A DNA stretch of 64,000 nt, from assembly GCA_020344215.1 (NCBI GenBank), contig CP070815.1, positions 4,070,058 through 4,134,057 on the forward strand, given 5' to 3'. The notes beneath the pieces were generated by a model, which did no database searches, was not told the origin of the DNA, and saw only the letters and a program-made list of their open reading frames with translations. The position numbers and the translations under genes were made by a program. Positions 1 through 7,045 of the stretch are shown in pieces (position 1 is the stretch's first letter; each line of letters begins with the position of its first letter). The stretch is from Gemmatimonadota bacterium (GTDB taxonomy: Bacteria; Gemmatimonadota; Gemmatimonadetes; Palauibacterales; KS3-K002).

Positions 1-361
1 CTTGCCCTTGGATCTGCACTTCGCCCAGCACCATCGAGTCGAGGCCGGAGACGACCCTGTAGAGGTGCTGCACGGCTTCCGAACCGCGCCTGACGTAGAG
101 ATAGCGCTCTGCAGGTTTAGGGAGTTCGCCGGCCTGCGCCGCGAGTGTCTCGATAACGCGGGGGATGGCTTCTTCGGGATCGCTGAGATGGAGATAAAAC
201 TCCGTCCGGTTGCAGGTCGAGATCAAGGCCGCCTCAGACACGCCCTTGCCCTTGAGGAGATGGCTGAGCACGTCCGTCATCTCGGTCGAACCGAACGCGA
301 ACTTCTCCCTGACCTCAATCGGCGCCGTGCGGTGGCTGAGCCCGATTACAGCGAACGGCAT
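1..361 (-). CDS. hemA: Glutamyl-tRNA reductase, N-terminal part (cut by window edge)
   Basis: This reduces glutamyl-tRNA to glutamate-1-semialdehyde, the first committed step of C5 tetrapyrrole synthesis. The 120 visible codons start MPFAVIGLSHRTAPIEVREK, contain the catalytic-cysteine motif STCNRTEFY at about residue 50, and end in GLDSMVLGEVQIQGQ, all hallmarks of the family's N-terminal catalytic domain. The ATG at 361 has GAGG about eight bases upstream. The gene continues beyond base 1. It directly follows a CcsA/HemX-like membrane protein gene, the hemX-hemA association known from several phyla; hemB and hemD lie separately at 27.5-29.3 kb. Confidence 0.93.
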   Translation of the reverse strand, partial: MPFAVIGLSHRTAPIEVREKFAFGSTEMTDVLSHLLKGKGVSEAALISTCNRTEFYLHLSDPEEAIPRVIETLAAQAGELPKPAERYLYVRRGSEAVQHLYRVVSGLDSMVLGEVQIQGQ

Positions 362-443
362 GCCTCGACCTCGGATCCAGTCTCAACCGCAAACGTCGTG
401 AAGAGAGCTTCAGGCCACCGGCTCACTAGATCGCCCCCCATCC

Positions 444-1259
444 CTAGAGGAAGAACTGCGTCTCCGGGATGACCATCCTGGCCGCGAGATATGCCACAAA
501 TACCACGGTAAATCCCGCGACGTTCCACATCGCCGCCTGCCGCGGCGTCCGCAAGCGGCTGAACCGCATCCAGATCGCCAGCAGCATCGCCAGCCAAGCC
601 AGGACGCCCCAGATCACCTTGGGGTCCGTCCAGCGGAAACCACCCTCGAAGCGAATCGTCCATGCCCAGCCGATCGCGATTCCCAGGGTCATCGCACAGA
701 ACCCAGTAATGAGAGCCCATTCGGCCAGCTCGTCGAGCGTCTCGAGCGGTGGGAAGAACTCGAATATGGCGCCGAGCTGCTTGTGCTTGAGTTGCCGCAA
801 CTGTAGGAGGTACATGAGCGCCGCCGCCGCTGATACCAGCCACCCAGCGTAGCCGATGAAACCGGCGGAGATGTGGATGGCGAGCCATGTCCCGCGAAAG
901 GCGAGCACGGAGCCCGTCGGCTCGATCCCGATCAACAGGGCGAGGACGAGCAGGAGCGCCGCCGCGGGAGCCAGAAACAGGCCCAGGGGTCGAGCGGAGC
1001 GGAAGTGTGCGAACCCGGCGATAGCGAGGCCTAGGAGCAGTGCCAGGCTGGCCAGCGACGGCCCGAGCCCAACCAGCGGTGGCTCTCCAAACCGGGCCCA
1101 GTAGAAGCCGACGCCCACGAGGTGGCACGCCACCCCCGCATAGACGATGACAGCCACCAGTGCGGTCGCGCCCGAGCGAGCCCGGGCGAACCGCATGGCA
1201 TATCGAACGGACGCGGCCAGATAGAGCACCGCGGCAATGGCGTAGGCGACAACGTGCAT
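444..1259 (-). CDS. CcsA/HemX-like cytochrome c assembly membrane protein
   Basis: Integral membrane protein of about 271 residues with roughly eight hydrophobic segments. It belongs to the cytochrome c assembly (CcsA/ResC/HemX) family. Visible marks are a histidine in GTWLAIHISAGFIGYAGW and the Trp-rich stretch GWAWTIRFEGGFRWTDPKVIW, a degenerate form of the CcsA WxxDPKxxW region. It lies 82 bp upstream of hemA, which favours a HemX-like role (affecting glutamyl-tRNA reductase level) over heme export, but both remain possible. I chose the ATG at 1259. A longer frame to 1352 reads through the terminator hairpin at 1298-1324 and would give a charged leader before the first membrane segment. 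The chosen start has no strong Shine-Dalgarno. Confidence 0.75.
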   Translation of the reverse strand: MHVVAYAIAAVLYLAASVRYAMRFARARSGATALVAVIVYAGVACHLVGVGFYWARFGEPPLVGLGPSLASLALLLGLAIAGFAHFRSARPLGLFLAPAAALLLVLALLIGIEPTGSVLAFRGTWLAIHISAGFIGYAGWLVSAAAALMYLLQLRQLKHKQLGAIFEFFPPLETLDELAEWALITGFCAMTLGIAIGWAWTIRFEGGFRWTDPKVIWGVLAWLAMLLAIWMRFSRLRTPRQAAMWNVAGFTVVFVAYLAARMVIPETQFFL

Positions 1260-1290
1260 GCGAGGGGGAATATACGAATCGGAGGGTAAG

Positions 1291-1324
1291 AAACTAGACC
1301 GGCCGGCTCTGCGAGCCGGCCGGT
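1291..1324 (-). terminator. Intrinsic terminator after the LysM gene
   Basis: A perfect 12-bp inverted repeat (accggccggctc at 1298-1309, its complement at 1313-1324, 3-base loop) is followed on the minus strand by CTAGTTTCTTA. It starts 39 bp past the LysM gene stop and ends before the chosen start of the CcsA-like gene, so it probably separates the ssb-LysM transcript from the hemX-hemA unit. Confidence 0.75.
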
Positions 1325-1362
1325 TATCGTTGGCGTAAGCGGCCTCCTGCAAGGGCTCTCGT

Positions 1363-2583
1363 CTACGAGGGCATCTTGCGGACCAAGCGTACCGGCAGTC
1401 CGACGTCGATCGTGGGGTGCCGCATGTCGAGCAGGCGCAGAGTCGAGGTCCGCTCGGTGACCCGCACGACCCGACCTGTTCCGATGAACTCTTCCGGTAG
1501 GCTCAGCCCCTCGCGGGTCCTGCGCGTGCGAGCGTAGAGCTCGAACTCGTCGCCGACGAGGACGCCCTGACCGCGCCCCACGTCGATGAAGACGAAGTCC
1601 TCGCTGGTGGCGATGAGCTGCTCGTCCATGAGAGCGACGAGCTCACCGGAGGGACCGGTCGCAACGGGCTCGGCGAAGACGCCGGGCTGGAACACGAAGC
1701 GCTGCGCTTGCATCGCTTGGTCGCCGATCAGCACTCGGTCATACACCTCGGTCAGAACGGCGATGGAAACGTCTTCATAGACCGCGGCGATCGTCGCCAT
1801 CCCCGTCGGCCGGATTACGTAGCCCCACGGCTTCACCCGCCGCTCGACCCGGAAAACAAGCATACGGTCCGCGATGTCAGGCGGTTCCCCGTCGGGATGA
1901 CTCACGTAGAACCTGCCGAACCTGTGGATGGTGCCCATCGGCTCTACCGCGAAGCCGCGAGGTGCCGCCGGGTCGACGACTTCGCCGCGCGGCCCCAGTT
2001 CGGCCAAGGGCAGCAGCATACCAGCCCGGTAGAAATCGCTTTGCGAGACCGCGACCGGGGGCACCGGCGCGATCGGCTGGTAGGTCAGAGTCGTGGCGCC
2101 GACGTCGCGTACCGCGAAGATCGTGGCCCGTTCCTCGACCGGCATCGGCTGCGGGCCCTCGGGCACTACCTCCGGCGGCGTCGGCATATCGGGTGTCGGC
2201 ACACGCTCCACGACCTCCTCACCCGGAACGGGCTGCTCGCCAGGGATCGGTCGAGGGATGACCTCGCCGGGACCCGGCACGAGGAGCTCCTCGGCGGGAT
2301 AGATCCAGTGAGGATCCTCCACTACGATGGTGTTCAGCCGGTAGATCTCCGGCCAGAGGAAGGGGTCAGTGAGGTAGAACTCCGCCAGATCCCACAGCGT
2401 GTCCCCTGTGCGTACGACGTGGATCCGACGACCCTCTTGGGGCGTCGGCTCTTGCTGCCTTTCTTGAGCTTGAAGGGGGAGGGCTTCAGGCAGTAGCGCC
2501 GCAAGCGCAATCGCGGCGATGGACAAGAGGTGCCTAGAAGGGCAGGTCGTCACCCTCCTCCAGCGATTCCGCCGGGAAATCAT
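1363..2583 (-). CDS. Secreted LysM-domain protein
   Basis: About 406 residues. A basic N-terminus (RRNRWRR) and a hydrophobic stretch (about 18-36) ending ALPLQAQ look like a Sec signal peptide. One LysM domain spans about residues 54-102 (HVVRTGDTLWDLAEFYLTDP to IYPAEELLVPG), the peptidoglycan-binding fold. A proline-rich linker (PIPGEQPVPGEEV) and a long region of unknown fold follow. The likely location is periplasm or cell wall; I see no catalytic domain. The ATG at 2583 has GAGG six bases upstream and overlaps the ssb 3' end by about 50 bp; a longer frame to 2646 lies inside ssb. It is probably cotranscribed with ssb. Confidence 0.75.
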   Translation of the reverse strand: MISRRNRWRRVTTCPSRHLLSIAAIALAALLPEALPLQAQERQQEPTPQEGRRIHVVRTGDTLWDLAEFYLTDPFLWPEIYRLNTIVVEDPHWIYPAEELLVPGPGEVIPRPIPGEQPVPGEEVVERVPTPDMPTPPEVVPEGPQPMPVEERATIFAVRDVGATTLTYQPIAPVPPVAVSQSDFYRAGMLLPLAELGPRGEVVDPAAPRGFAVEPMGTIHRFGRFYVSHPDGEPPDIADRMLVFRVERRVKPWGYVIRPTGMATIAAVYEDVSIAVLTEVYDRVLIGDQAMQAQRFVFQPGVFAEPVATGPSGELVALMDEQLIATSEDFVFIDVGRGQGVLVGDEFELYARTRRTREGLSLPEEFIGTGRVVRVTERTSTLRLLDMRHPTIDVGLPVRLVRKMPS

Positions 2584-2971
2584 CATAGTCCTCACCCCCA
2601 TAGGTCGACGCCCTCTGTGTCTCGAAGGCGCCCTCTCCGCGGCCACCCAACATCACCATATCGTTGGCCACGATCTCGGTCGTGTAACGCTTCTGGCCGT
2701 TCTGGTCTTCCCACTGGCGGTACTGAAGCCGCCCCTCCACATACACTCGGTCGCCCTTCTTGAGGTACTGCTCGACGATCTCGGCCAGCTTGTTCCAGGC
2801 CACGATCCGGTGCCACTGGGTGTCTTCCTGCATCTCGCCGGTCCGGCTCTGCCAGCGGCGGTTCGTGGCGACGGACAGCGTCGCCACCCGGGTCCCCTGC
2901 GACGTGGTCCGGATCTCTGGATCGTTGCCCAGATTGCCGACGATGATCGCCTTGTTGACGCTGCGCGACAT
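2534..2971 (-). CDS. ssb: Single-stranded DNA-binding protein
   Basis: The 145-residue SSB coats single-stranded DNA in replication, recombination and repair and recruits partners through its acidic tail. The OB-fold begins MSRSVNKAIIVGNLGNDPEI, carries WHRIVAWNKLAEIVEQYLKK and ends with the tail EEGDDLPF, a close match to the DDIPF-type interaction peptide. The ATG at 2971 is preceded by GGAGG at good spacing. A perfect-consensus promoter at 3029-3057 would start transcription near 3022, ruling out the longer in-frame start at 3046. Confidence 0.97.
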   Translation of the reverse strand: MSRSVNKAIIVGNLGNDPEIRTTSQGTRVATLSVATNRRWQSRTGEMQEDTQWHRIVAWNKLAEIVEQYLKKGDRVYVEGRLQYRQWEDQNGQKRYTTEIVANDMVMLGGRGEGAFETQRASTYGGEDYDDFPAESLEEGDDLPF

Positions 2972-3028
2972 GTTTCCTCCAAAATCGGCGGTTGGCGTCG
3001 ATACCACCTGCTTCTGACGCCAGCCAAG

Positions 3029-3057
3029 ATTATACCCGACCGTCAACTTATTGTCAA
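3029..3057 (-). promoter_or_regulatory. Consensus sigma70-type promoter for ssb
   Basis: On the minus strand TTGACA (3052-3057), a 17-bp spacer and TATAAT (3029-3034) give a 12/12 match to the housekeeping consensus. The predicted start lies about 50 bases before the ssb ATG and after the rimI stop at 3092, so ssb can be transcribed independently of the upstream uvrB-tsa-rimI genes. Confidence 0.85.
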
Positions 3058-3091
3058 CGCGGGGGTTGCTGGCCCCAGCTTACAGCAGAAT

Positions 3092-3565
3092 CTACTCCTC
3101 GGGCGTCAGGGCCCGGCACATGACACGTGCATCTTCCACCGGCGACCGGTAGTAGCGTCGTCGCAGGCCCACGGGGACGAATCCACGCCGCGCGTACAGC
3201 TCCTGAGCGCTCCGGTTGCTGACCCGCACCTCAAGGTAGATCCGCTCCGTCCCTCTCTCGCGCGCTTGCTCGACAGCCCAGTCGAGCAAGCGGCGGCCGA
3301 GCCCGCGGCGGCGCCAGCCGGGAGCGACGGCAAGATTGCCCAGCTCGGCCTCGCGCAGCACGTACCAAACCACCGCGTAGCCCACCACGGAGCCGTCGAT
3401 GGCAGCCACCCACAAGGTGGCATCGTCGCGCCCGAGGAGGTTGCGGAAGCTGCCACGACTCCAAGGAGTGGAGAACGACACGCACTCGATCTCCATTACG
3501 GAGTCGAGGTCGGCTTCCACCATCGGCCGGACTTCTGGCACGAGCAGTTGCTCGGCCGTGCTCAC
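3092..3565 (-). CDS. rimI: Ribosomal protein S18 alanine N-acetyltransferase (GNAT)
   Basis: GNAT-fold acetyltransferase of about 157 residues. The acetyl-CoA-binding loop is LAVAPGWRRRGLGRRLLDWA (R/Q-x-x-G-x-G/A type), followed by IYLEVRVSNRSAQELYARRGF, characteristic of RimI/N-alpha-acetyltransferases. The GTG start at 3565 overlaps the tsaB stop as GTGA, implying translational coupling. The tsaE-tsaB-rimI order is a common linkage of tRNA t6A synthesis with RimI. The exact acceptor protein is inferred from family. Confidence 0.88.
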   Translation of the reverse strand: MSTAEQLLVPEVRPMVEADLDSVMEIECVSFSTPWSRGSFRNLLGRDDATLWVAAIDGSVVGYAVVWYVLREAELGNLAVAPGWRRRGLGRRLLDWAVEQARERGTERIYLEVRVSNRSAQELYARRGFVPVGLRRRYYRSPVEDARVMCRALTPEE

Positions 3566-4296
3566 CTCGGCTCTTGCTCCTCCGGGACTCGCCAATCCCG
3601 GGCGTATAGTGGCTCCCAGTCCCCCGGCTCTTCGACACGACCCAAATCAGGGGCAACGGAACGCAGCCAGAGAAGACTGGCGGCGCGAGGGACGCCGAGG
3701 TGCACCGGAAGTACTACCGCACCATTGAATGCCCTTGCGATGGACTCCCGGTGGGCCGCGGCGCCCTCCCCGACAAACACCGGCTCGAACGCCCGGTCCG
3801 CCAACTCCCCGAGCAGCTCAGCGACGCGCCAGGCGGCGGGAGCCAGCTTCTCCACCGGCCCATCCGGCGACAACTCGTAGCACGCCGCATAGACCTGTCC
3901 GCGCCGTGCGTCGAACATGGCGCAGACGGGGCCGCTCGCCCCCGTCCCTGCAGCGACAGCCAAGAGGCTGGAGTACGCGAATAGCGGCGTTCGGCGCGCC
4001 ATCGTCCACCCCTTGGCCATCGACGCCGCGATGCGCACACCTGTAAACGAGCCAGGTCCGCTCCCCACGACGAAGGCGGAGACATCCTCGGCGGCCGTCT
4101 CCGTGACCGTCAGCGCGTGGTCGACAGCGGGCAGCAAGCGCTCCGAGTGCGAGCCACGTATGTCAAAGGTGCACTCGAGCGCTAGGCCGTCACGCCAGAC
4201 CGCCACGGAGCCGACCGAGGTGGCGGTTTCCAGCGCCAGCCAGATCCCCGACTCGGGGCGCCTCTCGGACGCGGCCTCACGCCGCCTGCCCTTCAC
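3562..4296 (-). CDS. tsaB: tRNA t6A biosynthesis protein TsaB
   Basis: The 244-residue ASKHA-fold partner of TsaD in making N6-threonylcarbamoyladenosine at position 37 of ANN-decoding tRNAs. Family marks are LALETATSVGSVAVW near the N-terminus, VVGSGPGSFTGVRIAASMAKG, and MFDARRGQVYAACY. It starts within the tsaE stop (ATGA overlap) and ends within the rimI start, so the three genes form one coupled unit. TsaD itself is not in the window. Confidence 0.93.
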   Translation of the reverse strand: MKGRRREAASERRPESGIWLALETATSVGSVAVWRDGLALECTFDIRGSHSERLLPAVDHALTVTETAAEDVSAFVVGSGPGSFTGVRIAASMAKGWTMARRTPLFAYSSLLAVAAGTGASGPVCAMFDARRGQVYAACYELSPDGPVEKLAPAAWRVAELLGELADRAFEPVFVGEGAAAHRESIARAFNGAVVLPVHLGVPRAASLLWLRSVAPDLGRVEEPGDWEPLYARDWRVPEEQEPR

Positions 4297-4760
4297 CAGC
4301 CGACAGGCTCCGGAGCCGAGCCCAAGCGGCTCAGCTGGACGACACGTTCATCCGGGCCAGACCCGTAGTCGATGTTTACCTCCCAACGATCGTCCGGCTG
4401 TTGGCCCTCGGCGCGTGTGGCCCACTCTAGCAGCACCAGCCCAGGCGTGCTCAGAAGCTCGTCCCAGCCGAGGGGCTCGATCGGGTCGCCGGCGCGCAGC
4501 CGGAACAGGTCCACGTGGTGGATCGTGAAGCTTCTTGGGCTCGCGTAGGCCTGGACCAGGGTGAAACTGGGAGAGGGAATGTGACCGGTAATCCCGGCAC
4601 CCCTGCAGATGGCCCGGGCCAGTACGCTTTTCCCCGCGCCCAGCGGGCCGTTCAGTGCGATCCACAGCGGTGGCTCGACGCTCGCACCGACTCGCTCACC
4701 CCAGCCAACCAGCTCGGGCTCCCTGAAGGCTCTGGGCCCAAGGGAGTCGGTCAGGCTCAT
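4293..4760 (-). CDS. tsaE: tRNA t6A biosynthesis ATPase TsaE
   Basis: Small P-loop ATPase of 155 residues that powers the TsaBDE t6A complex. Walker A is GPLGAGKS at 38-45, followed by the family motif [10 protein letters not shown] and HHVDLFRL, with [12 protein letters not shown] toward the end. It overlaps uvrB (ATGA, 4757-4760) upstream and tsaB downstream, so the whole set looks translationally coupled to a DNA repair gene. Confidence 0.94.
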   Translation of the reverse strand: MSLTDSLGPRAFREPELVGWGERVGASVEPPLWIALNGPLGAGKSVLARAICRGAGITGHIPSPSFTLVQAYASPRSFTIHHVDLFRLRAGDPIEPLGWDELLSTPGLVLLEWATRAEGQQPDDRWEVNIDYGSGPDERVVQLSRLGSAPEPVGW

Positions 4761-6844
4761 CGTCTGCGCCTCCGCTCGCCGCCGCGCTGTCGCGTTTCCA
4801 TCTCCGCCCTTATCTGGAAGATGTGGTCGCGCAGCTCGGACGCCAACTCAAAATCGAGCGCTTCAGCCGCCCGCTCCATCTCGAGGGTGAGGCGCTCAAC
4901 GAGCTCTTCGGGCTCTAGCTGGGGCAACCCGGCCAGCGTCTCGACTGCCCGAGCTCCCGGATCGAGGCGCGAGTCTGCGACGGCCGTGGCGCGCCGCACC
5001 TCGTCCGGCGATTTGCGAATCGAACGCGGAGTGATTCCGTGCTTGGTGTTGTAGTCGTGCTGGATCTCGCGACGGCGGTTGGTCTCCTCGATACAGCGCT
5101 GCATGGAGCCCGTCACCGTGTCGGCGTACATGATCGCCTTGCCGCGTTCGTTGCGAGCCGCGCGACCGATCGTCTGTATGAGGCTCTTGTCGGAACGCAG
5201 GAAGCCCTCCTTGTCCGCGTCGAGAATCGCCACGAGCGACACCTCCGGCAAATCGAGGCCTTCCCGCAGCAGGTTGATTCCGACGAGCACATCGAACAGT
5301 CCCAATCGCAGGCCGCGCAAGATCTCGACACGCTCGATGGCGTCGATGTCCGAGTGCATGTACCGAACCCTCATGCCCAAACCCATCAGGTACTCGGTGA
5401 GATCCTCCGCCATGCGCTTCGTGAGCGTCGTGACCAGCGCCCGCTCGCCCCTCGCGGCGCGCTCCCGGACCTCGGCGATCAAGTCATCGACCTGGCCGCG
5501 GATCGGTCTTACGTCGACCGCGGGGTCGAGGAGGCCGGTGGGCCGGATAACCTGTTCGACGACGACGCCGCCGGACCGCTCCAGCTCGTAGTCACCCGGT
5601 GTCGCCGAGACGAAGATCGCCCGAGGCACCAGCGACTCCCACTCCCCGAACCTGAGTGGCCGGTTATCGAGGGCACTGGGCAAGCGGAACCCGTAGTCGA
5701 CGAGCGTCCGCTTGCGCGAGCGGTCGCCCTCGTACATACCGCCGACCTGCGGCACGGTGACGTGTGACTCGTCAACGATGACGAGGAAGTCCTCGGGGAA
5801 GAAGTCGAGGAGGCATGCCGGGCGCTCGCCCGCGGCGCGCCCCGAGAGATGGCGCGCGTAATTCTCGATCCCGGCGCAGTAGCCGACCTCGCGGAGCATT
5901 TCGAGATCGTAGCCCGTCCTGTGCTCGAGGCGCTGCGCCTCCAAGAGCTGCCCGTTCCGACGCAGCTCGACCAGACGATCCTTGAGCTCCTCCTCGATCA
6001 GCTTGATCGCTCGGTTGAGCGAAGGCTGCCCGATGGCATAGTGGGTGGCCGGGTAGACCGCTGTCTGATCGAGATCGGCGATCACATCACCGGTGAGTGG
6101 GTTGATCTTCGTGAGCCGGTCGACCTGATCGCCCCAGAGCTCGACACGTACCGCCTGCTCCTCGTAGGCCGGGAAGACCTCTACGACGTCGCCACGCACC
6201 CGGAAGGTCCCGCGCCGGAATTCGAGATCGCTGCGGTTATACTGGACGTCAACCAGGGCGGCGAGGATCTCGTCGCGGCCTATCTCCTGGCCCCGCTCGA
6301 GAATCACCATCAGGTCACGGTACTCGGCCGGGTCGCCCAGACCGTAGATCGCCGATACCGACGCCACCACGATGACGTCATCGCGCTCCATCAGGCTCGA
6401 TGTGGTTCGCAGGCGGAGCCGGTCGATGTCCTCGTTGATCGAGGCGTCCTTCTCGATGTACGTGTCCGTCTGCGGGACGTAGGCCTCGGGTTGGTAGTAG
6501 TCGTAGTAGGAGATGAAGTACTCGACGGCGTTGGCTGGGAAGAACTGCTTGAGTTCGCCGTAGAGCTGCGCCGCCAACGTCTTATTGTGGCTCATCACGA
6601 GCGCCGGGCGACCCCAGCGCGCGATGGTGTGCGCCATGCTCAGCGTCTTCCCCGATCCCGTCACCCCCATCAGGGTCTGCCAACGCTCTCCCCGCTCGAG
6701 ACCGCTCACGAGCTCATCGATCGCCCCAGGCTGGTCACCGGTCGGTTCGAACGGCGTGCGTAGATCGAAGCGGGCACGGCGCGGCTCACGACGTCGCCCG
6801 CCTCTCAATGAATCGCCAGAGCTCGAGAGTATCCTTGGACGCAT
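4757..6844 (-). CDS. uvrB: Excinuclease ABC subunit B
   Basis: The 695-residue damage-verifying helicase of nucleotide excision repair. Visible are Walker A GVTGSGKT (60-67), the beta-hairpin region [20 protein letters not shown] that clamps DNA, the DESH box in [12 protein letters not shown], motif VI in [14 protein letters not shown], and a C-terminal UVR domain ([20 protein letters not shown]) that contacts UvrC/UvrA. The ATG at 6844 lacks a strong Shine-Dalgarno; the first 25 residues are Ser/Arg-rich and poorly conserved in appearance, so a slightly later start is possible. No LexA-type operator is evident upstream, but the 200-bp spacer holds a repeat array. Confidence 0.97.
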   Translation of the reverse strand: MRPRILSSSGDSLRGGRRREPRRARFDLRTPFEPTGDQPGAIDELVSGLERGERWQTLMGVTGSGKTLSMAHTIARWGRPALVMSHNKTLAAQLYGELKQFFPANAVEYFISYYDYYQPEAYVPQTDTYIEKDASINEDIDRLRLRTTSSLMERDDVIVVASVSAIYGLGDPAEYRDLMVILERGQEIGRDEILAALVDVQYNRSDLEFRRGTFRVRGDVVEVFPAYEEQAVRVELWGDQVDRLTKINPLTGDVIADLDQTAVYPATHYAIGQPSLNRAIKLIEEELKDRLVELRRNGQLLEAQRLEHRTGYDLEMLREVGYCAGIENYARHLSGRAAGERPACLLDFFPEDFLVIVDESHVTVPQVGGMYEGDRSRKRTLVDYGFRLPSALDNRPLRFGEWESLVPRAIFVSATPGDYELERSGGVVVEQVIRPTGLLDPAVDVRPIRGQVDDLIAEVRERAARGERALVTTLTKRMAEDLTEYLMGLGMRVRYMHSDIDAIERVEILRGLRLGLFDVLVGINLLREGLDLPEVSLVAILDADKEGFLRSDKSLIQTIGRAARNERGKAIMYADTVTGSMQRCIEETNRRREIQHDYNTKHGITPRSIRKSPDEVRRATAVADSRLDPGARAVETLAGLPQLEPEELVERLTLEMERAAEALDFELASELRDHIFQIRAEMETRQRGGERRRRR

Positions 6845-6848
6845 ATCT

Positions 6849-7033
6849 TACTGAACATCGGACACGTCGCATCGGCTGCCCAGGTTCGCGGTGCCGATGC
6901 AGCTTCGCCACCGAACGTTGAACACCCAGCATCGAATGCTAGACGCCTAGGGCCTCCAGTTCAATCTCCGATGTTCAGTGCCCAGGGTTCTTCGTTCGGG
7001 TGTGAGTTCGATGTCCGATGTGGGATGTTCGAT
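6849..7033 (-). repeat. Short-unit inverted-repeat array (GAACATC/ATCGAAC words) before uvrB
   Basis: The spacer between the ATPase gene stop (7046) and uvrB (6844) is built from degenerate 8-9-base words: GAACATCGG at 6853, CGAACGTTGAACACCC near 6912, AGCATCGAATGCT near 6929 on the left; complementary forms (TCCGATGTTCAG, GAGTTCGATGTCCGATG, GGATGTTCG) between 6960 and 7033 on the right. The halves are roughly inverted about a centre near 6950, so a long imperfect hairpin is possible. No ORF or clear promoter was found in it. Confidence 0.65.
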
Positions 7034-7045
7034 CCTCGCTACACG

